This document shows, piece after piece, positions 7,113-15,070 of a stretch of 20,361 bases of DNA. The stretch is from Rhodospirillales bacterium 47_12_T64 (GTDB taxonomy: Bacteria > Pseudomonadota > Alphaproteobacteria > Kiloniellales > Kiloniellaceae). The stretch is taken from the NCBI GenBank assembly GCA_002162915.1, contig MABB01000074.1:1-20361 (forward strand). The letters are read 5' to 3'. Each line of letters opens with the position of its first letter. The stretch's first letter is position 1. The position numbers were made by a program, and so were the translations under genes. The notes below the pieces were generated by a model that saw only the letters and a program-made list of their open reading frames with translations, ran no database searches and had not been told where the DNA came from.

Positions 7113-7613
7113 TTAAGCTTCTGCAGTGGTATCTTCTTTAGCCATTTCAGCGTTGGCTTCGGCCGCTGCGGCTTCGCTTTTACGCTGCATGAACATCTGA
7201 TGGAAATCGATCGGGTTCATGATGAGTGGTGGGAAACCGCCATCACGTGTGACATCAGCAACAATGTTACGGGCAAACGGGAAGAGATAACGTGGGGCTT
7301 CGACCATTAACAACAGCTCAACGATTTGAGCTTCAAGACCTTCGGCAAGGGTAATAACGCCACCGTAGTCGAGTTCAATCATAAAGGCTGTTTTGTCGTC
7401 AATAGTGGCAGAACCACGGATGTTAAGGACGACTTCGTATGCAGTGTCAGATAGTTGAGTTGGGCTAACATCAACATTGATATTAAGCTGAGGTGCCTTT
7501 TCTGACATCATTGGGTAGATCATCGGAGAATTCGGGTTCTCGAAAGACAAATCCTTGATGAACTGCATTTTGATAACCAGCGGCTGTTGCTGGGCGGTGT
7601 TTTCTTCAGCCAT
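7113..7613 (-). CDS. secB: Protein-export chaperone SecB
   Basis: SecB is a cytosolic tetrameric chaperone that holds preproteins unfolded and hands them to SecA. The 166-residue protein from ATG 7613 has the family core: the NINVDVSPTQL strand, the YEVVLNIRGSATIDDKTAF stretch, an acidic YGGVITL region and the C-terminal PRYLFPFARNIVADVTRDGGFPP signature with FHQMFMQR. AGGGAG sits seven bases before this ATG; the open frame continues upstream by 30 codons, but these precede the usual N-terminus. It converges on dnaQ and has its own terminator. Confidence 0.95.
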   Translation of the reverse strand: MAEENTAQQQPLVIKMQFIKDLSFENPNSPMIYPMMSEKAPQLNINVDVSPTQLSDTAYEVVLNIRGSATIDDKTAFMIELDYGGVITLAEGLEAQIVELLLMVEAPRYLFPFARNIVADVTRDGGFPPLIMNPIDFHQMFMQRKSEAAAAEANAEMAKEDTTAEA

Positions 7614-7738
7614 AAAAAAGCTCCCTAAATGTTTGCCTGTTTGGCTAGCATGCTTTGAAGGCCTGAACAACAAACGATTAAGCCATGTAATGGTTCTGGA
7701 CATAAATTTGTCATTTTAAGGCATTTGTTGGTGCTGAT

Positions 7739-8272
7739 TTAAATCTCAATTGTCGCCAGATCTATATTGAGGATACCACCATTGATAATTTCTTCGCCAG
7801 TGAGACCGCGAATAAAGGCCCAGTGACTAATGACGAGTGTTTTTGACCAGTCCCCAAGGGCCAGCATCTTTTGCTGGAATTCCTGGCAACGTACTTTTAC
7901 CTGCTCTTCTGTTTCGTTCAAGTCCGGCCACCAGTGTTCGTGTAGCCCGTCAAAATCGAGATGTGGCCATGCTTTGGACAAGTTGGATGCAGGGGATCCT
8001 ATGTCACAGGAAAAAAAGGCGTGTTCGCGAACAAGTGCCTCAATCGTAACGGGGAGTTTGAGAATATCTGTAACAATTTCAGCCGTTTGTAAGGTTCTTG
8101 TATAGGGGCTGACGAGAACATTTGTAATCTCTTTTTCTTTAAGAGAAATTGCAGCGGAACGTATTTGATTACGTCCCTCTTCTGTTAGCTCCGGGTCTGG
8201 AATATTTGGATCAATTCGGGTCTTGGCGTAATTGACGTTGAACTGAGACTGCCCGTGCCTGAGAAGATACAT
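7739..8272 (-). CDS. Histidine phosphatase superfamily protein
   Basis: It is a small cytosolic phosphatase of the phosphoglycerate-mutase-like fold. The 177 residues carry the LRHGQS motif with phospho-acceptor H6, the SPYTRTLQTA arginine R59, the acidic residue of REH at E83, and the second histidine in ISHWAF (H150). All four catalytic positions are therefore present. The substrate is unknown. It begins 42 bp after the fxsA stop and is probably cotranscribed with fxsA; AGGATT precedes the ATG. Confidence 0.88.
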   Translation of the reverse strand: MYLLRHGQSQFNVNYAKTRIDPNIPDPELTEEGRNQIRSAAISLKEKEITNVLVSPYTRTLQTAEIVTDILKLPVTIEALVREHAFFSCDIGSPASNLSKAWPHLDFDGLHEHWWPDLNETEEQVKVRCQEFQQKMLALGDWSKTLVISHWAFIRGLTGEEIINGGILNIDLATIEI

Positions 8273-8314
8273 TGTTAATCCTGGTTATGATTTGGGAAAC
8301 TATACCAACGGTTC

Positions 8315-8842
8315 TTACTTTATTTTATCGTGATCGTTTTCGGTGATGTCCTGAAAATCTCCGTCAATAACAGTGTCATCGTTTCGATTCCATGATCCGG
8401 CTTTGCCATAAGGAGGCTGATTGTTTTCGTTATTTTGAAACCCTTGCGCCGTAGATCCGTAGCGATGAGCCTGAGAATTACGTAACCCAGCGGCGATTTT
8501 TTTACCTAAAGTATTTCGCAACAACTCTCGAACAGGGGGAATTAAAAGACTAAATCCTATACTATCGGTCACAAAACCGGGAGTAAGTAATAAAGCGCCA
8601 GCAGCTAACAGGCAGATGCCATCAAAAATTTCTTTCGCGGGAACAGCGCCCTGATTTAGTTGTTTCTGGGCATTAGCGATTGTTGCAAGCCCTTGATATC
8701 TAAGCATCCATGTCCCGATGACGGCTGTGAGGATAATTAATCCCAAAGTACTCCACAGACCGATTTGATCACCGACTTCTATTAAAACGACAATCTCCAA
8801 CAGGGGAATACCGATAAAAAGAAAAAGGAAAATAATTCCCAT
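8315..8842 (-). CDS. fxsA: FxsA-family membrane protein
   Basis: FxsA is an inner-membrane protein first known for affecting F-plasmid exclusion of phage T7; its cellular role is unclear. The 175 residues show hydrophobic segments at about 3-21, 28-46 and 74-92, and the family signature LLTPGFVTDSIGFSLLIPPVR around 85-105. A hydrophilic tail rich in asparagine and aspartate follows from about 120. It is divergent from the Tim44-like gene and heads a small minus-strand unit with the histidine phosphatase. Confidence 0.9.
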   Translation of the reverse strand: MGIIFLFLFIGIPLLEIVVLIEVGDQIGLWSTLGLIILTAVIGTWMLRYQGLATIANAQKQLNQGAVPAKEIFDGICLLAAGALLLTPGFVTDSIGFSLLIPPVRELLRNTLGKKIAAGLRNSQAHRYGSTAQGFQNNENNQPPYGKAGSWNRNDDTVIDGDFQDITENDHDKIK

Positions 8843-8956
8843 ACTTGCTCTTTCTTAAGCACTTGCTTATTTAAAGTATATAAAGTGACTATGAATATAG
8901 GGGCTAATCTGGTCTCTAACTAGTAGCTGATCAATATTTATTGGAACTAATCACCC

Positions 8957-9706
8957 ATGGGTAACGGTTTCCCTTTTTTTGAAATTGTACTTCTCGCTGC
9001 TGTTGCAGTTTTTCTCGTCTTAAGACTTCGCAGTACTCTTGGTAAGCGTACTGGTTTTGAAGAAAGACCAGATCATGATCCTTTTGTCCAGGATCAGGGA
9101 GAAAACGATAACGTCGTAAATCTGCCGAATCGCGATAAACGCGAGAGTGCAGATTCCGAATTCTCTGAAGATTCCGAAGCGCCGCCTAAAGAGGTTCGAA
9201 CCGGGTCAATGCATAGCGGTAAAATGGCTGAAGAGGTTATTCCGGCAGATTCTGTGCTTGCGGCGGGCTTGTCTGATATTGCAAGAGCAGACGGGAGCTT
9301 TGATTCTTCCGAGTTTGTTAAAGGTGCTGGCATGGCCTTTGAAATGGTCATTAACTCCTATGCTTCCGGCGACAAAAATACCCTTCGAGATCTCCTTGCG
9401 GAAGATATCTATAGGGATTTCCAGTCTGGGATTGATGATAGAAATGCCCAGAATTATACGCATGAGACGGTAATGGTTGGTATTTCGGACGCTGACATTA
9501 TTGAGGCAGAAATGTCAGGGCGGCATGCTCTTGTCACGATGAAATTTGTATCTGAACAGGTTAATGTTACCCGCGATGCAAATGAAAATATTGTTGATGG
9601 TGATGCCAATCACGTTGCCAAGGTAACTGATATCTGGACCTTCTCTCGCGACACTCACAGTAAAAACCCAAATTGGTTACTGGTAGAAACCCGCAGTCCA
9701 AACTAG
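8957..9706 (+). CDS. Tim44-like domain protein
   Basis: It is a bacterial relative of the mitochondrial import component Tim44, anchored to the inner membrane. The 249 residues have one N-terminal membrane segment (about 7-23), then the RLRSTLGKRTGFEERP stretch seen in these proteins, a polar disordered linker (about 36-95) and a Tim44-type domain from about 100 to the end (FVKGAGMAFEMVINSYASGD, then LLAEDIYRDF, ending WLLVETRSPN). Its cargo or partner is not known to me. It is divergent from fxsA across 114 bp and lies upstream of mltA, a pairing common in alphaproteobacteria. Confidence 0.88.
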   Translation: MGNGFPFFEIVLLAAVAVFLVLRLRSTLGKRTGFEERPDHDPFVQDQGENDNVVNLPNRDKRESADSEFSEDSEAPPKEVRTGSMHSGKMAEEVIPADSVLAAGLSDIARADGSFDSSEFVKGAGMAFEMVINSYASGDKNTLRDLLAEDIYRDFQSGIDDRNAQNYTHETVMVGISDADIIEAEMSGRHALVTMKFVSEQVNVTRDANENIVDGDANHVAKVTDIWTFSRDTHSKNPNWLLVETRSPN

Positions 9707-9748
9707 ACTTTGCCAATCGATAACTTCTTTTACGGTCAGGTTCCACGA

Positions 9749-9775
9749 GATTGACTGGGGGATTGACTGAGGGGA
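9749..9775. repeat. Short tandem repeat containing the mltA ribosome site
   Basis: GATTGACTGGGG (9749-9760), GATTGACTGAGGG (9761-9773) and a third partial copy starting GATTG (9774 onward) form two and a half tandem units of 12-13 bp. GAGGGG at 9769-9774 is the likely ribosome site and is created by the repeat junction. Confidence 0.7.
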
Positions 9776-9781
9776 TTGCCA

Positions 9782-11020
9782 TTGTCTTTTGAGATTAGAG
9801 TCGTAACAACGCGCCCAAATATTTTGCGCATGATGCTTATCGCTATATCTTCTGTGTTGATTATTTCCTGCGACCAAGTGGCTAAAAAGCCTGCACCTAC
9901 GACAGTTGTGGAAGATAAACTTACGCTGTTTCAGGTTAATTATTCGGATCTCCCCGGTTGGCAGGAAGATAGTGTCATAGAAGCTTTTCCGGCTTTATCC
10001 AGGAGCTGCCAACGTTATGCACGCTGGCCTGATGATAAAGGGGTTGGACCTGATTCTCTGGCGGGTACCGCAGCGGATTGGAAAGAGGTTTGCAGTTCTC
10101 TGACCGGGTTTATGGAACGGTCTGAAAATCATAAAGATTTCGGGATCTGGCTAGAGGAAAACCTGACGCCTTTTCTGGTCAGGAATAATGATAATAAAGA
10201 GGGTCTTTTCACGGGTTATTACGAAGCAGAACTCAAGGGCTCCTTTACCCCGGATGAGACCTATAAATACCCGCTCTATGATGTGCCCAAAGATCTGATA
10301 TCCGTTCGGCTTAGTGATTTTGATGAAAAGCTGAAAGGGACAACGCTGGTTGGCCAGCTGAAAGACAACCGTTTGGTGCCTTACCATGAAAGAACGGAGA
10401 TAGAATCAGGGGCTCTTAAAAACCAAGGCCTCGAAGTCATCTGGTCTGACGATCCGGTCGATGTTTTCTTTTTACATGTCCAGGGATCTGGACAGGTTAA
10501 GCTACCGGATGGCGAAGTTATCAGAGTTGGGTACGCAGGTAACAACGGTCATAAATTTTACGCCATAGGTCGTGCATTGATCGATGAAGAGATTATTTCA
10601 AGGGATAAAGTCTCAATGCAGGCTATTCGAACCTGGTTGAGAGAAAACCCCGAAAGAGCCAATGAGATCATGCAAAGGAATAAGAGGTTTATCTTTTTCC
10701 GGCAAATAAAAGGGGATGGCCCTATAGGTGCTATGGGCGTTGCCTTAACTCCTGAACGCTCTCTGGCGGTTGATCCGCGTCATATGCCTCTCGGGGTGCC
10801 TCTCTGGCTTGATACCACATGGCCTGGGACCGACAAGCCGTTACAGCGTCTCATGGTCGCCCAGGACACCGGGAGTGCGATCCGTGGCCCTGTGCGGGGA
10901 GATTTCTTCTGGGGACCGGGAGAACCTGCGTTGGCTCAGGCAGGTAAAATGAAGCAAAAAGGCGCGTACTATTTGCTGCTTCCCAAGTCGCTGGCCGAAA
11001 CCAAGGATCTGAGTGGGTAA
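9782..11020 (+). CDS. mltA: Membrane-bound lytic transglycosylase A (lipoprotein)
   Basis: MltA cleaves peptidoglycan glycan strands, forming 1,6-anhydro ends, probably from the outer membrane. From TTG 9782 the protein has 412 residues. Its basic N-region and hydrophobic core end in LIISC, a lipobox with C30, so it is probably a lipoprotein. The MltA domain includes the GYYEAELKGS stretch. The C-terminal 3D domain has VDPRHMPLGVPLW and the catalytic-type aspartate in VAQDTG (D362), followed by RGDFFWG. TTG 9776 is only one base from the GAGGGG and is less likely; the first ATG (9830) would remove the basic part of the signal peptide and has no ribosome site. Start confidence is moderate, identity high. 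Confidence 0.93.
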   Translation: MSFEIRVVTTRPNILRMMLIAISSVLIISCDQVAKKPAPTTVVEDKLTLFQVNYSDLPGWQEDSVIEAFPALSRSCQRYARWPDDKGVGPDSLAGTAADWKEVCSSLTGFMERSENHKDFGIWLEENLTPFLVRNNDNKEGLFTGYYEAELKGSFTPDETYKYPLYDVPKDLISVRLSDFDEKLKGTTLVGQLKDNRLVPYHERTEIESGALKNQGLEVIWSDDPVDVFFLHVQGSGQVKLPDGEVIRVGYAGNNGHKFYAIGRALIDEEIISRDKVSMQAIRTWLRENPERANEIMQRNKRFIFFRQIKGDGPIGAMGVALTPERSLAVDPRHMPLGVPLWLDTTWPGTDKPLQRLMVAQDTGSAIRGPVRGDFFWGPGEPALAQAGKMKQKGAYYLLLPKSLAETKDLSG

Positions 11021-11076
11021 GACGACAAATTAAACTGCTCGGCTGACTGCTGTTTGTGATCAGCTTTGGCACAAGG

Positions 11077-11155
11077 GGCTTGCAATTGGGGGCGAACTTC
11101 ATTACCTCCGCATCAGTTGCGTTAAGCGGATGTTCGCTTTCTTGCATGGCAAGCC
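11077..11155. other. Nested inverted repeats between mltA and smr (possible structured RNA)
   Basis: Three nested pairs are visible: GGCTTGC (11077-11083) with GCAAGCC (11149-11155), GCGAAC (11092-11097) with GTTCGC (11132-11137), and CCGC (11108-11111) with GCGG (11126-11129). Together they could fold into one long interrupted hairpin. No T-tract follows at once, so it is not a standard terminator. It could be a leader structure for smr or chance; no known RNA family is recognised. Confidence 0.35.
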
Positions 11156-11171
11156 TTCGGAAGACCAAGAG

Positions 11172-11199
11172 TTTTCCCCAATTTTTCCCCAATTTTCCC
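11172..11199. repeat. Tandem TTTTCCCCAA repeats upstream of smr
   Basis: Three near-copies of an 11-bp unit (TTTTCCCCAA, TTTTTCCCCAA, TTTTCCCA) end 11 bp before the smr GTG. Confidence 0.7.
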
Positions 11200-11210
11200 A
11201 GTGAAAGCAC

Positions 11211-11816
11211 GTGGCAAAAAAAGACAAACCAAAATCGTCTGTGAAAAAAGATCCTGACCTCTGGCGAATGGTATCAAAGACCGTAAAGCCTTTGGAAAAT
11301 CGGGATTACTATGTTTTTGGCCGCGTTCTTCCTCAACCAGACTTTGATCCGGATAAATTTGAGGCAGACGTTTCTGGTATCGATGTTGAAATTCCTTTTA
11401 AGCCCTATAGATCGGCGCCGATAAAGCCGAGACCTGTACCTGAGATCAAGAAAAATCTAGGTCCACTTTCTCATGGTCAAGTTGAGAACATGGATGGCAG
11501 ACAGGCAGAACGCTTTACCAAAGGCAAAATGCCTATGGAGGCCATACTCGACCTTCACGGCCAAACCCAAACTCAGGCGATGTCTTCTTTGGCTGCTTTT
11601 ATCCGTGATTGCAGAGCAAGAAACCTACGTAATGTATTGGTGATTACAGGCAAAGGGTCCGGCACCCAATCGCAAGGTGTGTTGAAAACAATGGTTCCGC
11701 GTTGGCTTAATGAAGAGACTAATCGGGGGGCTATATTGGCGTTTAGCCATGCAAAACATCATCACGGCGGGAGTGGCGCTTTATATGTGCTCTTGAAAAG
11801 AAGGCGCGAAAGTTAG
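11211..11816 (+). CDS. Smr-domain protein
   Basis: The Smr domain is related to the MutS2 C-terminus and is a nuclease fold in several members. The 201-residue protein has an uncharacterised polar N-terminal half (1-105) and a C-terminal Smr domain with LDLHG at 113-117, GKGSG at 147-151 and HGGSGALYV at 185-193, the three hallmark motifs. It resembles the stand-alone Smr (DUF/YdaL-like) group; DNA or RNA targets are unknown. The GTG start at 11211 gives a lysine-rich N-terminus. It follows mltA and may be on the same transcript or have its own leader. Confidence 0.88.
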   Translation: MAKKDKPKSSVKKDPDLWRMVSKTVKPLENRDYYVFGRVLPQPDFDPDKFEADVSGIDVEIPFKPYRSAPIKPRPVPEIKKNLGPLSHGQVENMDGRQAERFTKGKMPMEAILDLHGQTQTQAMSSLAAFIRDCRARNLRNVLVITGKGSGTQSQGVLKTMVPRWLNEETNRGAILAFSHAKHHHGGSGALYVLLKRRRES

Positions 11817-11858
11817 AGACTGTCCATAGCATATCTCGCTACCTCTCTGTTAATACTG

Positions 11859-11864
11859 TATAAT
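11859..11864 (+). promoter_or_regulatory. -10 element TATAAT directly before the XRE gene
   Basis: A perfect TATAAT ends six bases before the ATG at 11871, so transcription would start at or next to the start codon. The -35 side (TCGCTA at 17-bp spacing) is poor. No ribosome site precedes the ATG. Confidence 0.5.
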
Positions 11865-11870
11865 GTTCTC

Positions 11871-12251
11871 ATGACACCCTTTGGACACAAGCTCCGTGAA
11901 ATTCGCGGGGAACGAAATCTTACCCTTAAAGAAATGGCTAAAGGTCTGGGCGTGTCCTCGGCCTATCTGTCTTCTGTGGAACATGGCCATAGAGGACAGC
12001 CAAGCAGGCGCTTTGTTCATCGAGTGTGCCAATACCTGAATATTATCTGGGATGATGCGGAGGAGTTGGAAGAACTTGCTATTCGCTCGGACCCAAAGGT
12101 TTCGGTAAATACGGCCGGTTTATCTCCGAAAGCTACCTATCTGGCAAACTGCCTAGCCGAAAAAATCACAGAGCTGTCGGATGAGCAAATAGAGGCTATG
12201 ATGAAGATTATCAGTCCTGAAGGTGACGATAGTCTGGGTCAGACCGAATAG
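11871..12251 (+). CDS. XRE-family helix-turn-helix regulator
   Basis: It is a small putative DNA-binding protein. The N-terminal 60 residues form a Cro/C1-type HTH: FGHKLREIRGERNLTLKEMAKGLG, then VSSAYLSSVEHGHRG as the recognition helix region. The second half (about 65-126) is a helical tail (KATYLANCLAEKITELSDEQIEAMMKII) that may mediate dimerisation. Its targets are unknown. It follows smr after 54 bp and is followed by a strong terminator. Unlike a phage repressor it sits in a housekeeping cluster with no phage genes, so a chromosomal regulatory role is more likely. Confidence 0.88.
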   Translation: MTPFGHKLREIRGERNLTLKEMAKGLGVSSAYLSSVEHGHRGQPSRRFVHRVCQYLNIIWDDAEELEELAIRSDPKVSVNTAGLSPKATYLANCLAEKITELSDEQIEAMMKIISPEGDDSLGQTE

Positions 12252-12262
12252 ATAGAATAATG

Positions 12263-12290
12263 AATATCATTCCCCTACAGAAATGATATT
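12263..12290. repeat. 9-bp inverted repeat after the XRE gene
   Basis: AATATCATT (12263-12271) and AATGATATT (12282-12290) are perfect inverted arms with a 10-base loop. They could stabilise the 3' end of the XRE mRNA, or be an operator. Confidence 0.5.
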
Positions 12291-12301
12291 TTGTTTGAGG
12301 A

Positions 12302-12343
12302 AAGAATAAAAACAGGAGCTCGAAAACTCCTGTTTTTATTCTT
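12302..12343. terminator. Bidirectional terminator between the XRE gene and msrA
   Basis: A perfect 17-bp stem (12302-12318 with 12327-12343) has a loop of eight bases. The GC-rich top CAGGAG/CTCCTG is flanked by A and T runs on both sides, which suits termination of both converging transcripts. Confidence 0.9.
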
Positions 12344-12370
12344 ATAGCTCGTTACTTATTGTATTTTGAT

Positions 12371-12877
12371 TTACTCGGCTACCGCCCGTATCGGTAATTT
12401 CCAGTCCGGTCTTGGATAGTGGCAGGTGTACCCGGTCGGGTAGCGCACCAAATAATCCTGGTGTTCTGTTTCGGCTTCCCAAAACTCACCAACGGGCCCT
12501 ACTTCGGTCACTACTTTTCCTGGCCACAACCCACTGGCATCAACGTCGGCGATTGTATCAATCGCAACCTGGTGTTGTTCGTCGTTTGTGTAATAGATGG
12601 CTGAGCGATAGGAAACCCCGCGATCATTTCCCTGCCTATTTGGCGTAGAAGGGTCATGAATTTGGAAAAAGTACTCTAGAATTTGTCGATAGGAGATCTT
12701 CTCCGGATCGAACAGAATTTCTATTCCTTCCGCGTGAGTGCCATGATCGCGGTAAGTGGCGTTCTTCACATCGCCGCCTGTGTAGCCAACCTGTGTTCTT
12801 TCTACTCCGGGAAGTTGTCGAATGAGATCTTGCATTCCCCAGAAGCAGCCGCCGGCAAGTACAGCTTGTTCCGTCAT
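12371..12877 (-). CDS. msrA: Peptide methionine-S-sulfoxide reductase MsrA
   Basis: MsrA reduces the S-epimer of methionine sulfoxide in proteins. The 168 residues carry GGCFWG at 9-14 with catalytic C11, the VGYTGG stretch, [13 protein letters not shown] and [16 protein letters not shown], all standard. A second cysteine in YTCHYPRP near the C-terminus may act as resolving residue. Its ATG directly follows the msrB stop (TAAATG), with a GGAGG inside the end of msrB, so the pair is coupled. Confidence 0.96.
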   Translation of the reverse strand: MTEQAVLAGGCFWGMQDLIRQLPGVERTQVGYTGGDVKNATYRDHGTHAEGIEILFDPEKISYRQILEYFFQIHDPSTPNRQGNDRGVSYRSAIYYTNDEQHQVAIDTIADVDASGLWPGKVVTEVGPVGEFWEAETEHQDYLVRYPTGYTCHYPRPDWKLPIRAVAE

Positions 12878-13324
12878 TTAAACGTCCTCCACTTGATTTA
12901 GATATTCACCATAACCTTCTGCTTCCATCTGGTCCTTTGCAATAAACCTTAACGAGGCGGAATTGATGCAGTATCGAAGTCCGCCCTTGTCCTCTGGTCC
13001 ATCTGTGAAGACATGTCCCAAGTGGCTATTGCCATGTTTGGAGCGGACTTCTACGCGTTCCATTGCAAGCGATGTGTCTCGGTGCTCGGCAACATTGGCT
13101 GTAACGATGGGTTTGGTGAAACTTGGCCAGCCACAGAAGCTGTCGTATTTGTCAGATGAAGCAAACAAAGGTTCACCTGATACCACATCAACATAAATTC
13201 CAGGCGCGTCGCTCTTGTAGAACTCACCCGTATAGGGGCGCTCTGTCCCATTCTCCTGTGTGACACGAAATTGCTCAGGCGTGAGCTTTGCGATCGCTTC
13301 TTTTGTCATAGCATAAGTCTTCAT
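12878..13324 (-). CDS. msrB: Peptide methionine-R-sulfoxide reductase MsrB
   Basis: MsrB reduces the R-epimer of methionine sulfoxide and complements MsrA. The 148 residues include FCGWPSF with the probable resolving C64, HLGHVF (101-106) and the catalytic [11 protein letters not shown] (C119). The zinc-binding cysteine pairs found in many MsrBs are absent: the expected first pair reads [11 protein letters not shown] here. It therefore belongs to the zinc-free type also seen in the Neisseria PilB MsrB domain. It is upstream of msrA; AGAGGA precedes the ATG by ten bases. Confidence 0.95.
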   Translation of the reverse strand: MKTYAMTKEAIAKLTPEQFRVTQENGTERPYTGEFYKSDAPGIYVDVVSGEPLFASSDKYDSFCGWPSFTKPIVTANVAEHRDTSLAMERVEVRSKHGNSHLGHVFTDGPEDKGGLRYCINSASLRFIAKDQMEAEGYGEYLNQVEDV

Positions 13325-13466
13325 TACGGCAAGATCCTCTCGTCACCACTTAGGTTACTGGCTAGATTACTGGAATATGGGGGATTAAGGACGTAAATAC
13401 CAATAGCTCATGGTTAAACTTTACGTGAGCGTTTTGGCTGGAAGGCTAAAGGGGCGTCTGTAATAT

Positions 13467-13497
13467 AAAAAAGCAGGAGCCCTGAAGCTCCTGCTTT
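13467..13497 (-). terminator. Terminator at the end of the hslVU transcript
   Basis: A perfect 11-bp stem (AAAGCAGGAGC at 13470-13480 with GCTCCTGCTTT at 13487-13497) has a six-base loop. On the minus strand it is followed by TTTTTT. It lies 28 bp past the small DUF1737 gene. Confidence 0.85.
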
Positions 13498-13524
13498 AGA
13501 TATTTTAAGCCAGTGAAGTATCAA

Positions 13525-13701
13525 CTAGTTTTCGTTTGCATCACTGGGCCAGATAACAGCTTGGCCACAAATCACATCGGTTCCGTTGAAGGTGAGTGAA
13601 GGAGATCCATAGAGCTGAAACCCCTCTTCAAGCGCCTTGGAGATCCGAAGACAAAACTGGTCATCATCTTTCCCTGTGATAAAGCGATATCGTTGTTTCA
13701 T
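13525..13701 (-). CDS. Small DUF1737-family protein
   Basis: It is a 58-residue protein of unknown function. It starts MKQRYRFITGKDDDQF and continues with a helix (CLRISKALEEGFQLYGSP), a SLTFNG stretch and VICGQAVIW, the pattern of the DUF1737 family. ATG 13701 has GGAAG nearby; the same frame stays open upstream into hslU, but those codons overlap hslU and look like a shadow. It lies 34 bp after hslU and just before the terminator, so it is probably the last gene of the hslVU transcript. Confidence 0.8.
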   Translation of the reverse strand: MKQRYRFITGKDDDQFCLRISKALEEGFQLYGSPSLTFNGTDVICGQAVIWPSDANEN

Positions 13702-13735
13702 TTTAGCTTCCGACCTAATTTTTAGAGCCCAGTTG

Positions 13736-15070
13736 CTAGAGAATGAACTTGGAAAGATCGGTGTCTTTTGCAAGGCTAGAAACCCGCTCCGATACATCAC
13801 TTGCTGAGATGACAACGCTTTCACCACTGCGATCTGTTGCAGTGAAAGAGATCTCTTCAAGCAGCTTTTCAAGTACGGTATGAAGGCGTCGTGCTCCAAT
13901 GTTTTCAACAGATGTGTTGATTTCGGCGGCGAGGTCGGCCAAGGCATCAATGGCTCCGTCCTCAAAGGAAAGCGTGAGATCCTCTGTACCCATCAAAGCG
14001 ACGTACTGTTTGATAAGGCTGTTCTCTGGTTCTGTGAGAATGCGCTTCATATCATCGCGGCTCAGCGCGTTCAGCTCTACCCGTATCGGAAGGCGGCCCT
14101 GTAGTTCGGGCAACATGTCCGATGGTTTTGACAGGTGGAAAGCCCCGGAAGCGATAAAGAGAATATGATCTGTTTTAACCGCCCCATGTTTGGTGCTGAC
14201 GATTGTTCCTTCAATAAGAGGCAGAAGATCGCGTTGGACCCCTTCCCTGCTGACATCACCACCACTGCGTTCTGAACGAATAGTTATTTTGTCGATCTCA
14301 TCAAGGAATACGATACCGTTTTGCTCGACGTTGTGAATGGCATCGTGGACAAGGCTTTCTTCGTCGAGCAGCTTGTCGCCCTCTTCAGCCATGAGAAGTT
14401 CATAGGATTCTTCGACCTTCATACGACGTTTTTTGGTCTTTTGGCCAAACCCTTTACCGAAGATATCGCCTAAATTAAGCATACCCATGCTTGCGCCAGG
14501 CATGCCGGGAATATCCATTGTTGGCATTTGCGTGCCGCTGTTGTCGGTAACCTCTACTTCAATTTCTTTGTCGCTAAGCTGGCCTTCGCGGAGCATTTTG
14601 CGGAATTTCTGCCGCGTTTCCTCGCTTGCACCATCACCAACCAAGGCGTCGAGGACGCGGTTTTCTGCATTTTGTTCTGCTTGAGCAGTGACCGATTTCC
14701 GATGCGTTTCTCTTGAAATTAAAATGGCTGCATCGACGAGATCGCGGATAATCTGCTCAACGTCGCGACCGACGTAACCAACTTCGGTAAACTTGGTTGC
14801 TTCGACCTTTAGGAAAGGTGCTTTAGCAAGTTTAGCGAGACGGCGGGCGATTTCGGTTTTACCAACTCCGGTCGGACCGATCATGAGGATGTTTTTTGGC
14901 AGAACCTCTTCGCGCATTTCGTCAGTAAGCTGTTGGCGACGCCAGCGATTGCGTAAGGCAATAGCGACGGCACGCTTGGCATCATCCTGCCCGACAATGT
15001 AACGATCCAGCTCGGATACAATTTCCCGAGGACTGAAAGAACTGGCGTGTTGAGTGTTTTGTTCGGTCAT
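13736..15070 (-). CDS. hslU: HslU, ATPase subunit of the HslUV protease
   Basis: HslU is the AAA+ unfoldase of the two-part heat-shock protease. The 444 residues show Walker A GPTGVGKT (65-72), the pore loop GYVGRD (98-103), an intermediate domain (about 110-235) with a methionine- and glycine-rich stretch, Walker B VFLDEID with D257 and E258, the sensor-2 GARR motif and the C-terminal LSKFIL tail that docks into HslV. The ATG overlaps the hslV stop by one base (TAATG). Confidence 0.97.
   Translation of the reverse strand: MTEQNTQHASSFSPREIVSELDRYIVGQDDAKRAVAIALRNRWRRQQLTDEMREEVLPKNILMIGPTGVGKTEIARRLAKLAKAPFLKVEATKFTEVGYVGRDVEQIIRDLVDAAILISRETHRKSVTAQAEQNAENRVLDALVGDGASEETRQKFRKMLREGQLSDKEIEVEVTDNSGTQMPTMDIPGMPGASMGMLNLGDIFGKGFGQKTKKRRMKVEESYELLMAEEGDKLLDEESLVHDAIHNVEQNGIVFLDEIDKITIRSERSGGDVSREGVQRDLLPLIEGTIVSTKHGAVKTDHILFIASGAFHLSKPSDMLPELQGRLPIRVELNALSRDDMKRILTEPENSLIKQYVALMGTEDLTLSFEDGAIDALADLAAEINTSVENIGARRLHTVLEKLLEEISFTATDRSGESVVISASDVSERVSSLAKDTDLSKFIL

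Noticed and set aside
13702..13965. Upstream extension of the DUF1737 frame into hslU
   Set aside because: Those codons overlap hslU in another frame; the DUF1737 pattern starts at MKQRYRF and the ribosome site fits ATG 13701.
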